Shown here: piece after piece, positions 1-8,776 of the stretch
Layout: each line of letters begins with the position of its first letter
Position numbering within the stretch: the stretch's first letter is position 1
Assembly (NCBI GenBank): GCA_021733925.1
Contig: JAIPJY010000005.1
Location: forward strand, 124,001 to 188,000
DNA length: 64,000 bases
Source: Prosthecobacter sp.
Lineage (GTDB): Bacteria; Verrucomicrobiota; Verrucomicrobiia; Verrucomicrobiales; Verrucomicrobiaceae
Direction: 5' to 3'
Program-made: the position numbers and the translations under genes
The notes under the pieces: model-generated
Database searches by the model: none
What the model saw: only the letters and a program-made list of their open reading frames with translations
What the model was told of the DNA's origin: nothing

Positions 1-482
1 GCCTTCACGCACTGGGAGAGCGCCAGTCTTTTCAACGACACCTGCTTCACACGATCCACCAGCGTGAGCCGTACATGCGCCTCCACTCGTGCGGCGATCT
101 GCTCCGGCTTGGCCGCAATGACCTGCACCCCGAGCACAGGAACGAACGCCAGATGCAGATCGTCCGACTCTGCCCAGGTGATGTAATCAAACCGCAGTTC
201 CACAGGCTCCTTCCAGTCCGCACGTTTCTTCGCGGGTTCGAGCGTGAAAGTGATCTGTTCCACCCGCTCATCCTTGCCGGTCATGCGACGATGCAACGAA
301 GCAGCAGGTACCGCCTCGGCATCTCCGAGCAGCATGGCAACCTTTGAGCGCAATCCCACTGCGGCACGCCCTGCTTTATCACCGAGACTCGACACGGTGG
401 GAAAGCCATGACACTCCACCAGCTGCAGGTCGTCACCTAGGCTGAGAGTGACGGCATGGACATGAAACGTCTGGGCAGGCAT
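1..482 (-). CDS. Hypothetical protein, N-terminal part (runs off the window)
   Basis: An uninterrupted frame on the minus strand starts with ATG at 482 (MPAQTFHVHAVTLSLGDD...) and reads 160 codons to the window edge without a stop. No signal peptide or membrane segment is visible; the sequence is a soluble alpha/beta-looking mix ending in ...VEAHVRLTLVDRVKQVSLKRL. I do not recognise the family. It lies downstream of cydB in the same direction, 168 bases away, with a possible terminator hairpin between them, so it may be a separate transcription unit. An AAA/Clp-type N-terminal domain is a guess that I cannot support. Confidence 0.6.
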   Translation of the reverse strand, partial: MPAQTFHVHAVTLSLGDDLQLVECHGFPTVSSLGDKAGRAAVGLRSKVAMLLGDAEAVPAASLHRRMTGKDERVEQITFTLEPAKKRADWKEPVELRFDYITWAESDDLHLAFVPVLGVQVIAAKPEQIAARVEAHVRLTLVDRVKQVSLKRLALSQCVK

Positions 483-544
483 CGTTAAAAGGATCGCCCA
501 TGCTCCCGAATGCCAGCTAAGTGGCAAGTCCCATCACACGAAAG

Positions 545-574
545 CACGGCAGCGCTGCACGAAATGCTGCCGTG
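545..574 (-). terminator. Hairpin between cydB and the next gene
   Basis: Perfect 9-bp inverted repeat CACGGCAGC / GCTGCCGTG with a 12-base loop, in the gap after cydB. On the minus strand it is followed only by CTTTCG, so it is a weak intrinsic terminator candidate. Confidence 0.3.
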
Positions 575-649
575 TATTTCTTGAACGTGAAATTGAACCT
601 CATCGCTAACGCATCGGTGCCATCTTTTTCGGGGCAGTTCTTCTTGGGA

Positions 650-1675
650 TCAGGGTTCACTCTTGGGCGGTGCATCCCGGTCGTTGTCCGGATGGCTGAA
701 GAGGCGAAACAGGAAGATCAGCGCGGGCAGCAACAGCACAGCACCAGCACTCAGAGCGAAGGTGAGCAGGCGCAGCGTGGCCTCCGGCGCGGCGCTGTTG
801 TGGAGGGTGACATCTGGCGTGATCAAATTGGGGTATTGCGCGCAACCCCAGCCGGCCAAAATCAGCGCCACCTGGGCTGCGGCAGCGATGCGGGCGAGGA
901 CGAACCACCGCCGCCAAAGCGCCAGCAGGGCGGTCCCGGCACAAAGACTGGTGCCTGTCAGCAGCAGCGGGGCCCACCATTGGGTCAGTCCATGAAACAT
1001 CTCAGGTGCGCCAGTTTTGGAGGTGAGAAAAACAGCCAGCGCCACCGGACCGAGCGCCAGTCCGGAACCCAACGCACGCCGCCGGAAATCATTCTGCAAC
1101 GCGGGTTCGGCCCGCGTGTAAAGCGTCATGTAGGTGGCCGCGAGAAAGGTAAACAGGACGGGCGCAAACACGCCGCATGCGAAAGCAAACGGTGTCAGCC
1201 ATCCCGCGAAAAAACCGGTGGTCACCTGGCCATCCACGCAGCGAATCTGCCCCGTGGTGAGCGCGCCCATGACCATGCCCTGGAAAAACGGCGTGAAGAA
1301 ACATGCCGCACCAAACACTGCGCCCCAGCGGTGCCGCACTCCTACACCCTGGGAGTCGTATTTGCGAAAAATGAAGGCCGAACCACGCAGTACGATGCCA
1401 GTCAGCATGAGTGTGATGGGAATGTGCAGCGCCGTCATCAGCGCGGCGAACGCGGGTGGGAAGGCTGAGAACAGCAGCACAATGACGAGGATGAGCCACA
1501 CATGGTTCGCTTCCCAGATGGGACTGATGGCTGCCGCGATGGCTTTACGCTGCTGCTCTGCGCGCGGCCCGCACGCCAGCAAATCCCACATGCCACCGCC
1601 GAAGTCCGCACCGCCCAGGAGGGCGTAGAGGATCAGCGAGAGCAGCACAAAGGCGGCGATGATCAGTTCATACAT
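650..1675 (-). CDS. cydB: Cytochrome bd-type quinol oxidase subunit II
   Basis: Membrane partner of CydA in the proton-motive quinol:O2 oxidoreductase of the cytoplasmic membrane. The chosen start gives MYELIIAAFVLLSL, immediately followed by the family signature GGADFGGGMWDLL and then WEANHVWLI, both typical of CydB of the short, cyanide-insensitive-oxidase type. Several further hydrophobic helices follow; 341 residues is normal for the family. The frame is open upstream for 31 more codons but these lie inside cydA. The ATG at 1675 overlaps the cydA stop by 8 bases, implying translational coupling. No CydX-like small gene is visible. Confidence 0.93.
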   Translation of the reverse strand: MYELIIAAFVLLSLILYALLGGADFGGGMWDLLACGPRAEQQRKAIAAAISPIWEANHVWLILVIVLLFSAFPPAFAALMTALHIPITLMLTGIVLRGSAFIFRKYDSQGVGVRHRWGAVFGAACFFTPFFQGMVMGALTTGQIRCVDGQVTTGFFAGWLTPFAFACGVFAPVLFTFLAATYMTLYTRAEPALQNDFRRRALGSGLALGPVALAVFLTSKTGAPEMFHGLTQWWAPLLLTGTSLCAGTALLALWRRWFVLARIAAAAQVALILAGWGCAQYPNLITPDVTLHNSAAPEATLRLLTFALSAGAVLLLPALIFLFRLFSHPDNDRDAPPKSEP

Positions 1676-2966
1676 GGCTGGATTCGAGGAACTGCCGCCG
1701 CAGGAGAAGGATGACGATGATGGCCAGAAAGAAATACAGCAGCGTGAATGCGACGAAGGGCACAGCAATGTAGTGCATGGGCGTCACCGCTTCCGCAGTG
1801 CGCATGATGCCCTGTATAATCCAGGGTTGGCGGCCCACTTCCGTCACGACCCAGCCGGCTTCGAGCGCCACAAAGCCCAGCGGGCTGGCAAGCACCAGCA
1901 CACGCAGCAGCCAGCCGCCGTCGGGCAGCGGGTGTTTTCTCCACCAGTGCCAGCCCGCCCACGCCGACACGCCCAGCAGCGCCATGCCGCAGCCGACCAT
2001 CAGGTCAAACGCCCAGTGAACGATGCGTACGTTGGGCCAGTCGGCGCGGGGGAATTCCTCCAGTCCGACGATACGTGTATTGGGATCATGAGTGGCGAGC
2101 AGGCTCAGCCCCTTGGGTATTCGCAATGCGTATTCGATGGTCTTCAGCTCATCATTGGGAAGACCTCCGATGAACAAAGGCGCACCAGCTTCCGTATGGT
2201 AATGCGCCTCCATGGCAGCAAGCTTGGCGGGCTGCAGTTTCGCCACGCTGCGGGCGCTGAAGTCACCGCTGATGATTTGCAGCGGCGCGCTGGTACACGC
2301 GAGGATGAGCGCAATCCCCAACGCGGCCCGGTGAAACTCGCTGCGGCGGTCGCGTAGCAGAAAGAAGGCATGAACTCCTGCAACCGCAAAGCCCGAAGCG
2401 ACAAACGCAGCCAGCGTCATGTGCAGCACTTCATGCAAGCTGGCCGGATTGAGCATCGCGGCGATGGGATCAATCTCGGTGAACTTTTCTCCCACTCGCT
2501 TGAATCCCGCAGGGGCGTTCATCCAGGCATTGGCGGTCACGACAAAAACACCCGACAGAATGCCGCTGCACGCCAGCACGATGCCGGAGAGCCAGTGCAT
2601 GAAGGGCGGCAAACGTTTCCAGCCGTAGAGGTACACGCCCAGAAAAATGGCTTCGGAGAAAAAGGCGAATCCCTCCAGCGAAAACGGCATGCCAATGATC
2701 GCACCGGCTTCCTTCATGAATCCAGGCCACAACAAGCCCAGTTCAAACGAAAGCACCGTGCCGGAAACGGCGCCCACCGCAAAAAGGATCGCCGTGCCAC
2801 GCGCCCAGCGCTTGCAGAGATCCAGATATACCGCCCGCCCGGTGCGGAGATGCAGCCCTTCGGCCACGCACATCAGAACAGGCATCCCAATGCCCATCGC
2901 CGCAAAGACGATGTGGAAGCCCAGCGACATCGCCATCTGCGAGCGGGCAAAAAAGAGATCATTCAT
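1668..2966 (-). CDS. cydA: Cytochrome bd-type quinol oxidase subunit I
   Basis: Haem-bearing subunit of the bd/CIO oxidase: oxidises quinol and reduces O2 to water at the membrane. Visible features are the N-terminal MAMSLGFHIVFAAMG segment, whose His corresponds to the conserved axial haem ligand, about nine membrane helices, and the hallmark GRQPW motif in VTEVGRQPWIIQG. At 432 residues it is shorter than the E. coli type and has a short Q-loop. It is followed by cydB with an 8-base overlap and preceded, after 77 bases, by a STAS-like gene in the same orientation. Confidence 0.95.
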   Translation of the reverse strand: MNDLFFARSQMAMSLGFHIVFAAMGIGMPVLMCVAEGLHLRTGRAVYLDLCKRWARGTAILFAVGAVSGTVLSFELGLLWPGFMKEAGAIIGMPFSLEGFAFFSEAIFLGVYLYGWKRLPPFMHWLSGIVLACSGILSGVFVVTANAWMNAPAGFKRVGEKFTEIDPIAAMLNPASLHEVLHMTLAAFVASGFAVAGVHAFFLLRDRRSEFHRAALGIALILACTSAPLQIISGDFSARSVAKLQPAKLAAMEAHYHTEAGAPLFIGGLPNDELKTIEYALRIPKGLSLLATHDPNTRIVGLEEFPRADWPNVRIVHWAFDLMVGCGMALLGVSAWAGWHWWRKHPLPDGGWLLRVLVLASPLGFVALEAGWVVTEVGRQPWIIQGIMRTAEAVTPMHYIAVPFVAFTLLYFFLAIIVILLLRRQFLESSHV

Positions 2967-3043
2967 TTTTGGATCGTGGGTGGCCGTCCATCATGGGAAA
3001 TCTTCTTTGGACCGCCAAAGCGGACTCCAACGCCGACAGGCGG

Positions 3044-3409
3044 CTAGGACTCAAGCTTGAGCCACTGGCGGGCGGAGACTTCTTCGTCGGGTCTGAAGAA
3101 CTTGATTCGAGCGGTGGTGAAGGGCTTGCAGAAAGCTGACATCCATTTCTCCCACTTGGTGTCGCCGACGAGCGCGAGCTTTTCGATGTCGGAGAAGTGC
3201 TTGAGGTCGAATTTGATGTCGTCCCACAGGGCGGGCAACTCCCAGCCGTGGAAGTCCACCATGTTGAAGAGCACGCGCAGCTTGCCGTGGATCTTGAGCA
3301 GGCGCTCGAACTCAGGAACGAAATGCTCGTAGTCAGCGTGCGCCAGTTTGCCGGTGGCACGTACTTCCAGTTCCCTGCCTTCGTTGGTTTCTGTCAGTTG
3401 GATGGCCAT
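3044..3409 (-). CDS. SpoIIAA/STAS-like protein
   Basis: Small soluble protein of 121 residues starting MAIQLTETNEGRELEV. The pattern (FVPEFERLLKIHGKLRVLFNM followed by a helix and a basic C-terminal half with WEKWMSAF) matches the SpoIIAA-like family, which has a STAS fold and is often found beside membrane or stress genes. The molecular role of the family is not established; phospholipid or nucleotide binding has been proposed for STAS folds in general. It lies 77 bases upstream of cydA on the same strand and may be cotranscribed with it. Confidence 0.75.
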   Translation of the reverse strand: MAIQLTETNEGRELEVRATGKLAHADYEHFVPEFERLLKIHGKLRVLFNMVDFHGWELPALWDDIKFDLKHFSDIEKLALVGDTKWEKWMSAFCKPFTTARIKFFRPDEEVSARQWLKLES

Positions 3410-3717
3410 AAGTGCAGTCTTTCTACGAGCGTTACGAATGAGGGCGGAAAGTGGATGGGTTCACCTTGGATTCCTCCCCTTGTCATCAAGACAACCGCAC
3501 AACTCCAAGTGCAATGGGACGCACCTCTCATGCTCAATAGGTGATGCGCCTAACTTGGAATGAACCTTCAAGGCGGCTGAGCTCAGAGGGGAAAACCTTT
3601 CGTCGTTGTAATGTGCGGGAAAGGAAGAGTTCAGGTTCGGAGAGTCAGATGGGTGGTGTCAGCAAAGGAGCCGCAGTGGTGACAGCGCTGAAACTTCAAA
3701 CCCACAAACCATCCCTC
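3410..3717. other. Divergent intergenic region before the bat cluster
   Basis: This 308-base gap separates the minus-strand STAS gene from moxR. The only structure I can support is the 28-bp motif at 3596-3623. A frame continuous with moxR is open back to 3541, but it passes through that motif and lacks the composition of the gene, so I treat it as untranslated. Confidence 0.5.
3596..3623 (+). promoter_or_regulatory. Copy 1 of the CCTTWC-N5-TGTAAT-N5-GGAAAG motif
   Basis: CCTTTC at 3596, TGTAAT at 3607 and GGAAAG at 3618, each separated by five bases. The motif ends 94 bases before the chosen moxR ATG. TGTAAT resembles a -10 box, and CCTTTC/GAAAGG form a short dyad around it. The same spacing recurs at 8777 and 13840. 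Confidence 0.6.
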
Positions 3718-4869
3718 ATGAAAACACACACTTCGGATATGACACCGCCTGCTGCCGCAAAGCCGTCTCTGCCCGGCCGCAAGGATGCGGACTTCGATGC
3801 TCTCAGATACAATCCGGCTCCGATGGGCCAGACCCCGGCCGCCCTGCGGACCGCCCCGCCCGTTCTCGCCACTGGCGCTCCGAACCCCGGCATTCAGGCC
3901 ATCAATGAAAACGTCCGCCAGTACTCGGCCTGGGTGCAGCCTCTGCGACAGCAGATGGCACGCGTCCTCATCGGCCAGGACCAGCTTGTGGACCGTCTCA
4001 TGGTCGGCTTGATCAGCAATGGCCACATCCTCCTCGAAGGTGTGCCCGGTCTGGCCAAGACACTTGCCCTCAAAACCCTCGCCTCAGCTGTCGGCCTGCG
4101 CTTCCAGCGCATGCAGTTCACGCCGGACATGCTCCCGGCGGACATCGTCGGCACGATGATTTACAATCCACATGACGGCAGCTTCACCACGAAGCACGGC
4201 CCGGTTTTCTCCAACCTCATCCTCGCGGACGAAATCAACCGCGCCCCCGCAAAGGTGCAGAGCGCGCTGCTCGAAGCCATGCAGGAACGCCAGGTCACGC
4301 TTGGCGATGAGACCTATCGCCTGCCCGATCCCTTCCTCGTCATGGCGACGCAGAACCCGCTTGAACAGGAAGGCACCTATCCCCTCCCCGAGGCGCAGGT
4401 GGACCGTTTCATGATGAAGGTCATCGTGGGTTATCCAAACCGCACCGAAGAGCGCGCCATTCAGGATGCCATGGCCGTCACGCAGCCCAATCTGAATGTG
4501 TCATGCGTCGTCAGTGCGGAGGACATCATCAATGCCCGGAACATCGTGAGCACCATCTACGTCGATGACAAGGTGAAGGACTACATCGTGGACATCGTCA
4601 TGGCCACCCGTGATGCGCGCCCCTACGGCATCGATCTCAACGGCTACGTTCAGGTCGGCGCCTCGCCACGCGCCACCATCAGCCTCACACTCGCATCCCG
4701 TGCGCACGCCTTCCTTCAGGGGCGCGGCTACGTCACGCCGCAGGATGTGCGGGATCTCGCCTATGACGTGCTGCGCCACCGCATCGCCGTCAGCTACGAG
4801 GCCGAAGCCGAGAACATCACTTCGGAAAACATCGTCGCCGGCATTCTCGAAGGCCTGCCTGTGCCCTGA
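3718..4869 (+). CDS. MoxR-family AAA+ ATPase
   Basis: AAA+ chaperone-like ATPase that in bat/MoxR clusters works with vWA-domain proteins. Walker A is seen as GVPGLAKT, Walker B as LADEINRA, followed by sensor-type ATQNPLEQEGTYPLPEAQ and the C-terminal lid. The N-terminal ~75 residues are Pro/Ala-rich and probably disordered. The start at 3718 (MKTHTSDM) was preferred to in-frame ATGs at 3541 and 3649 because these lie within or close to the regulatory motif. The gene is first in the cluster, with the DUF58 gene 41 bases downstream. Confidence 0.9.
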   Translation: MKTHTSDMTPPAAAKPSLPGRKDADFDALRYNPAPMGQTPAALRTAPPVLATGAPNPGIQAINENVRQYSAWVQPLRQQMARVLIGQDQLVDRLMVGLISNGHILLEGVPGLAKTLALKTLASAVGLRFQRMQFTPDMLPADIVGTMIYNPHDGSFTTKHGPVFSNLILADEINRAPAKVQSALLEAMQERQVTLGDETYRLPDPFLVMATQNPLEQEGTYPLPEAQVDRFMMKVIVGYPNRTEERAIQDAMAVTQPNLNVSCVVSAEDIINARNIVSTIYVDDKVKDYIVDIVMATRDARPYGIDLNGYVQVGASPRATISLTLASRAHAFLQGRGYVTPQDVRDLAYDVLRHRIAVSYEAEAENITSENIVAGILEGLPVP

Positions 4870-4910
4870 GCTGCGGCACGCGTCGTCTCAACCCTGAACT
4901 CCGTCAGCTT

Positions 4911-5813
4911 ATGAACTCTGAACAAACACGCGAAATCCTGAAAAAGGTGCGGAAGATCGAAATCCGCACCAACCGGCTGGTGACCGATTCACTCGCCGGG
5001 CAGTACCACAGCGTCTTCAAGGGCCGAGGCATGAACTTCGACTCCGTGCGCGAATACGTGCCCGGCGACGAAGTGCGCACCATCGACTGGAACGTCACCG
5101 CGCGCGCCGGCAAGCCGTTTGTGAAGAAGTTCATCGAAGAACGCGAACTCACGCTCCTCCTCATGGTGGACGTGAGCGCGTCCGGCGACTTCGGCTCTGG
5201 CAAGCAGAGCAAGCGCGAGCTGGCGGCGGAACTGGCCAGCGTGCTGGCTTTCTCCGCAGTCAAGAACAGCGACAAGGTCGGCCTCCTGCTCTTCAGCGAC
5301 AAAGTCGAACTCTACGTCCCGCCACGCAAGGGCCGCCGCCATGTGCTGCGCATCGTGCGCGAGGTGCTCGGCTTCGAGCCGACACAGCACGGTACCAATC
5401 TGGTGCAGGCACTCGATTTTGTGAACCACGTCATCACCCGCCGCGCGATCGTCTTTCTGATCTCCGACTTCCAGACCGGCAGCATGCCGTCCGAAGATCT
5501 GCGCCGTTCCCTGCGCCAGACCAATCGCCGCCACGATCTCGTGGCCATGCCCATCGAGGATGCGCGTGAGCGCTTCCTGCCGGACCTCGGCATTGTGGCC
5601 ATCGAAGACGCTGAAACCGGCGAGCTCGTCGAGCTGGACACGCGCAATCCTGCGGTGCGTCAGCGCTTTCACCAGATCGCCGAAGAGCGTGCTACGCGGC
5701 TCCGGCGTGTCTTCAACGCTGAGGCGGTCGATTCGCTCAGCCTCGAAACCGACAAGCCCTACGTGGCCGGCTTGATGTCCTTCTTTAAAAACCGCGCCCA
5801 CAGACGCTCATGA
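4911..5813 (+). CDS. DUF58 domain protein (vWA-like, bat cluster)
   Basis: 300 residues with the DUF58 signature (FDSVREYVPGDEVRTIDWN, ARAGKPFVKKF) followed by a vWA-like segment starting LLMVDVSASGDFG, whose D-x-S-x-S resembles a MIDAS site. Such proteins are routinely encoded immediately after MoxR and before BatA and are thought to be clients or partners of the ATPase. No signal peptide is present; it is likely cytoplasmic or peripheral. Its stop overlaps the next start by four bases (ATGA), indicating coupling. Confidence 0.9.
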   Translation: MNSEQTREILKKVRKIEIRTNRLVTDSLAGQYHSVFKGRGMNFDSVREYVPGDEVRTIDWNVTARAGKPFVKKFIEERELTLLLMVDVSASGDFGSGKQSKRELAAELASVLAFSAVKNSDKVGLLLFSDKVELYVPPRKGRRHVLRIVREVLGFEPTQHGTNLVQALDFVNHVITRRAIVFLISDFQTGSMPSEDLRRSLRQTNRRHDLVAMPIEDARERFLPDLGIVAIEDAETGELVELDTRNPAVRQRFHQIAEERATRLRRVFNAEAVDSLSLETDKPYVAGLMSFFKNRAHRRS

Positions 5814-6487
5814 AAACTTTCCTCCACACCACGCTCATTGCCGCCACCGCTCTGTTCGTCAGCAACGCGAATGCCCTGACTAAAGTAGCGCCTCCACCAC
5901 CGCAGGCACCCATAGTCCAGGCCGCGCCGCAGCAGGCCGTGCCCGAGGAGGACATTCTCGACATCCGCGGACCGATCCATATTGAAGCTCCGTTTCCCTG
6001 GCTCGCCTGGAGCGCAGGCGCAGCCATCGCCGTTGGTCTCGGCCTTGGTTTGTGGGCCTTCCTTCGCCGTCCGCGTCGCAAGCTGCCCTATGAAATCGCA
6101 CTCGAAAAACTCGCAGCCACTCGCCCGCTCATGCAGGCCGAAAGCGCCGAGCCCTTCTCGCTCGCGGTGTCGGAAATCGTCCGCCTCTTCATAGAGCAGT
6201 GTCTCCCGGTGCGTGCCGCGCATCGCACAACGAACGAGTTCCTGCACGATCTCGTGAATCTGCCGGACAGCCCGCTGGCCGCGCAGCGCGAAACGCTCGC
6301 GCAATTCCTTGAGCACTGCGACCTCGCGAAGTTTGCGCGCTGGTCGCTCACCCTGCCGCAGATGGAGGCGATGCTCGCCAGCGCCGGGAATTTCGTGACC
6401 GCCATCGGCAAACCACAACCTGCCAAAAAACCCGCCCCGACTCCCAGCGCACCTCGCGCGTCCGAGCCCGTCGCCCTCAACGCCTAA
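5810..6487 (+). CDS. DUF4381-type membrane protein of the bat cluster
   Basis: 225 residues: a signal peptide (MKTFLHTTLIAATALFVSNANA), a Pro/Gln-rich linker, one membrane segment around residues 64-84 (WLAWSAGAAIAVGLGLGLWAF) and a cytoplasmic helical domain of about 110 residues (YEIALEKLAATRPLM, VSEIVRLFIEQ). This layout matches DUF4381 proteins found between DUF58 and BatA genes. The exact role is unknown; an anchoring or assembly role in the vWA complex is inferred from context only. Confidence 0.8.
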   Translation: MKTFLHTTLIAATALFVSNANALTKVAPPPPQAPIVQAAPQQAVPEEDILDIRGPIHIEAPFPWLAWSAGAAIAVGLGLGLWAFLRRPRRKLPYEIALEKLAATRPLMQAESAEPFSLAVSEIVRLFIEQCLPVRAAHRTTNEFLHDLVNLPDSPLAAQRETLAQFLEHCDLAKFARWSLTLPQMEAMLASAGNFVTAIGKPQPAKKPAPTPSAPRASEPVALNA

Positions 6488-6499
6488 CCTTCCACCGCC

Positions 6500-7498
6500 A
6501 TGATCCGCTTCCTTTATCCTTCCGTCCTCTGGCTGCTCGCCCTGCTGCCGCTGCTCGCGCTTCTGCGCGGACGGCGTGGCCCGGTGGCCGCCGTGAAATA
6601 CTCCAGCGCTGACATCGCCCGCCAGGTGGCCCGCGAGACACGCAGCCGCGTGGGCAACTGGCTCACACCGCTCACGCTGCTGGCGCTTGCCCTGGTCATC
6701 ACCGCGCTTGCCCGGCCGCAGTTCGGCCGCAGCACTTCGAACGTCGAAGCCAGCGGCGTGGACATGATCCTCGCGCTCGACTGCTCAGGCTCGATGGAGG
6801 CCCTCGACTTCAAACTCGACGGCCAGCGTGCCAGCCGGCTCGATGTTGTGAAATCCGTCGTCTCCAAATTCATCGACGAGCGGCCCAATGACCGCATCGG
6901 CCTCGTTGGATTCGCCGGTGCGCCCTATCTCGTCAGCCCGCTCACGCTGGATCATGACTGGCTGCAGCAGAACCTCGACCGAGTGCAGATCGGCACCGTG
7001 GAAGACGGCACCGCCATTGGTTCGGCGCTCGCCACCAGCGTCAACCGTCTGCGCGACCAGCCCGGCAAATCAAAGATCGTCGTGCTTCTCACGGACGGTC
7101 AAAACAACGCCGGTAAAATTCTGCCCGACACAGCAGCCCAGGCTGCGAAGGCGCTGGGTGTGAAGGTTTACACCATCGGTGCCGGTGTGCGCGGCGAGGC
7201 CCCTGTGCCCGTCACGGACGCCTTCGGCAACAAGCGTCTCGCCATGGCCAAGGTAGATGTCGATGAAGCGACACTGCAGAAAGTCGCCGACGAAACTGGC
7301 GGCCAGTTCTTCCGCGCCACTGACACCGCATCGCTGGAAAAGATCTACGGCGAAATCGACCGCATGGAGAAGACCACGCACGAGCTCAAAAAATTTGAGC
7401 ACCACAGCGAGCTCTTCGCCTGGGCCATTCTGCCAGCCCTCGGCCTCCTCGGTGCCGGCCTCGCCCTCGATCACACGCGCTTCCGTCGCCTGCCGTAA
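6500..7498 (+). CDS. batA: BatA-like vWA-domain membrane protein
   Basis: 332 residues. Two N-terminal membrane helices (FLYPSVLWLLALLPLLALL and NWLTPLTLLALALVITALA) precede a vWA domain with a complete MIDAS (LALDCSGSMEALD, then ...TVEDGTAIGSAL and LLTDGQNNAG) and a C-terminal helix near residues 310-328. This is the arrangement of aerotolerance protein BatA, a metal-dependent adhesion-type domain exposed at the periplasmic side. It follows the DUF4381 gene by 12 bases. The downstream continuity of the cluster is broken by an opposing gene at 7528. Confidence 0.88.
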   Translation: MIRFLYPSVLWLLALLPLLALLRGRRGPVAAVKYSSADIARQVARETRSRVGNWLTPLTLLALALVITALARPQFGRSTSNVEASGVDMILALDCSGSMEALDFKLDGQRASRLDVVKSVVSKFIDERPNDRIGLVGFAGAPYLVSPLTLDHDWLQQNLDRVQIGTVEDGTAIGSALATSVNRLRDQPGKSKIVVLLTDGQNNAGKILPDTAAQAAKALGVKVYTIGAGVRGEAPVPVTDAFGNKRLAMAKVDVDEATLQKVADETGGQFFRATDTASLEKIYGEIDRMEKTTHELKKFEHHSELFAWAILPALGLLGAGLALDHTRFRRLP

Positions 7499-7527
7499 AG
7501 GAGGTTAACGTTTTAAATTGGCGACGC

Positions 7528-8676
7528 TCAGGTTCCTTCATCCATTTCCGCCCGAACGATGTCGGCGAGCTGTTTCGCGGTGGGCAGTTTGCCTTTCAGT
7601 TCACCCGGGAGTTTCGACTGCAGGGCGTACGCGGCGACGCCGATGGGATTGGCTTTGGTGCGGAGGGCATACTCGACCTCCACGTCGTCCTTTTCCGCGC
7701 AGAGGATGATGCCAAGGGAGGGCTGGTCGTCTGGGCCGCGTTCCTTGTCGTTGAGCAAGTTCAGGTAGAAATCCATCTTGCCAGCGAACTCAGGTTCGAA
7801 GGGACCGACTTTGAGATCGAAGGCGACGAGGGCTTTGAGGAAGCGATGGTAAAACAGGAGGTCGATGAAATACTCCTTCTTCCCGAGGGCGACTCGGTGC
7901 TGGCGTCCGACGAAGCAGAAGCCATAGCCAAGTTCGAGCAGGAAGGATTGCAGGCGCGAGATGAGGCGGTCCTCGAGTTCGCGTTCACGCACCGCACGGT
8001 GCAGGCCGAGGAACTCCAGATTGTAGGAACTCTTCAGCATCTCGTCGGCCTGCTCGGCAAAGTGTTCCGGCAGGGCGAGATCGAAGTTGTGCGTCTTCTT
8101 TTCCGTGACAGCTCGCTCGTAGGCACCCGCTTTGATCTGATTGAGCAGGACATTGCGTGACCAGCCAAAACGCGCAGTGGCGCGGAGATACCAGAGGCGG
8201 GCGGCGGGGGCGGTGAGCTTGTTCAGGATGAGGAGGTTTTGGCCCCAGGGAATTTCTGCGACAAGCTGTCGCAGAAATGGAATGACATTGTCCAGGTTCA
8301 TTTTGGCCACAGGTTGCAGCCAAATTTCCGTGCCCCCGGACTGGCTTGCTATTTTGGCTACAGGTTGCAGCCAAATTGCGGGGTCGCAGTACGTGAGATA
8401 CAACTGCCGGGCGCTCCGCAGATTTCTGGGAGAATATCCCGTCGATCCGGGGAATGCGTCCTGCAAATCCAAAGAGACTCGTTCAACAACCGAATCCCCC
8501 CAGCCGTGCGCCTTCTGTTTCCCCACGATGGCCTCGCCAATGTCCCAGTAGAGCAGAATCGCATCATGAGTGATGGCCCGGGCGGCAGAAATCCGGGCGG
8601 AAATCACCCGGGCTTTCAGTTCCTCAATGAAGCGCCGGTAATCGGCGGTCAGGGGGCGGTCTGTGGGTGTTTTCAT
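7528..8676 (-). CDS. DUF1016 (YhcG-type) PD-(D/E)XK nuclease-fold protein
   Basis: 382 residues. The N-terminal DUF1016 domain (ITHDAILLYWDIGEAIV, GYSPRNLRSARQLYL) is followed by the nuclease-fold domain with the signature region KKEYFIDLLFYHRFLKALVAFDLKVG, which contains the D...(D/E)-x-K pattern. The family's function is not settled; members accompany restriction or defence loci or stand alone. Residues ~100-142 carry an expanded repeat: two copies of IWLQPVAK and then FLRQLVAEIPWG, encoded by palindromic DNA repeats. The gene sits opposite to, and between, batA and batB, so it looks like an insertion into the cluster. Confidence 0.85.
   Translation of the reverse strand: MKTPTDRPLTADYRRFIEELKARVISARISAARAITHDAILLYWDIGEAIVGKQKAHGWGDSVVERVSLDLQDAFPGSTGYSPRNLRSARQLYLTYCDPAIWLQPVAKIASQSGGTEIWLQPVAKMNLDNVIPFLRQLVAEIPWGQNLLILNKLTAPAARLWYLRATARFGWSRNVLLNQIKAGAYERAVTEKKTHNFDLALPEHFAEQADEMLKSSYNLEFLGLHRAVRERELEDRLISRLQSFLLELGYGFCFVGRQHRVALGKKEYFIDLLFYHRFLKALVAFDLKVGPFEPEFAGKMDFYLNLLNDKERGPDDQPSLGIILCAEKDDVEVEYALRTKANPIGVAAYALQSKLPGELKGKLPTAKQLADIVRAEMDEGT
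8252..8278. repeat. Perfect 12-bp palindrome inside the DUF1016 gene
   Basis: ATTTCTGCGACA and TGTCGCAGAAAT separated by AGC. It encodes part of the FLRQLVAEIPWG stretch and lies next to the two palindromic direct repeats at 8300 and 8351. Confidence 0.8.
8300..8326. repeat. In-frame palindromic repeat, copy 1
   Basis: A 27-base unit with TTTGGC...GCCAAA arms around CACAGGTTGCA. It is identical to the copy at 8351 except for one base (C/T) and is in the same codon frame, encoding IWLQPVAK on the minus strand. Confidence 0.8.
8351..8377. repeat. In-frame palindromic repeat, copy 2
   Basis: Second 27-base unit, TTTGGCT...AGCCAAA arms, 51 bases from copy 1. The spacing is a multiple of three, so both copies encode the same octapeptide. 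Confidence 0.8.
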
Positions 8677-8776
8677 GAATCAGTTCATCTTCGCAGCAAC
8701 CTCGCTTTATAACTTTCACTGCCAATATTGGCGAGGTTTTTCCACACCTGGGCGAATTGGAGAGATGAGGTGCGAA

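Noticed and set aside
521..1468. A 315-codon plus-strand frame opposite cydB
   Set aside because: Gln/Arg/Gly-rich shadow without domain; the minus strand carries clear CydB motifs.
8252..8377. A CRISPR-like repeat cluster
   Set aside because: Only two direct repeats, in frame within a gene, with one spacer and no cas genes nearby.
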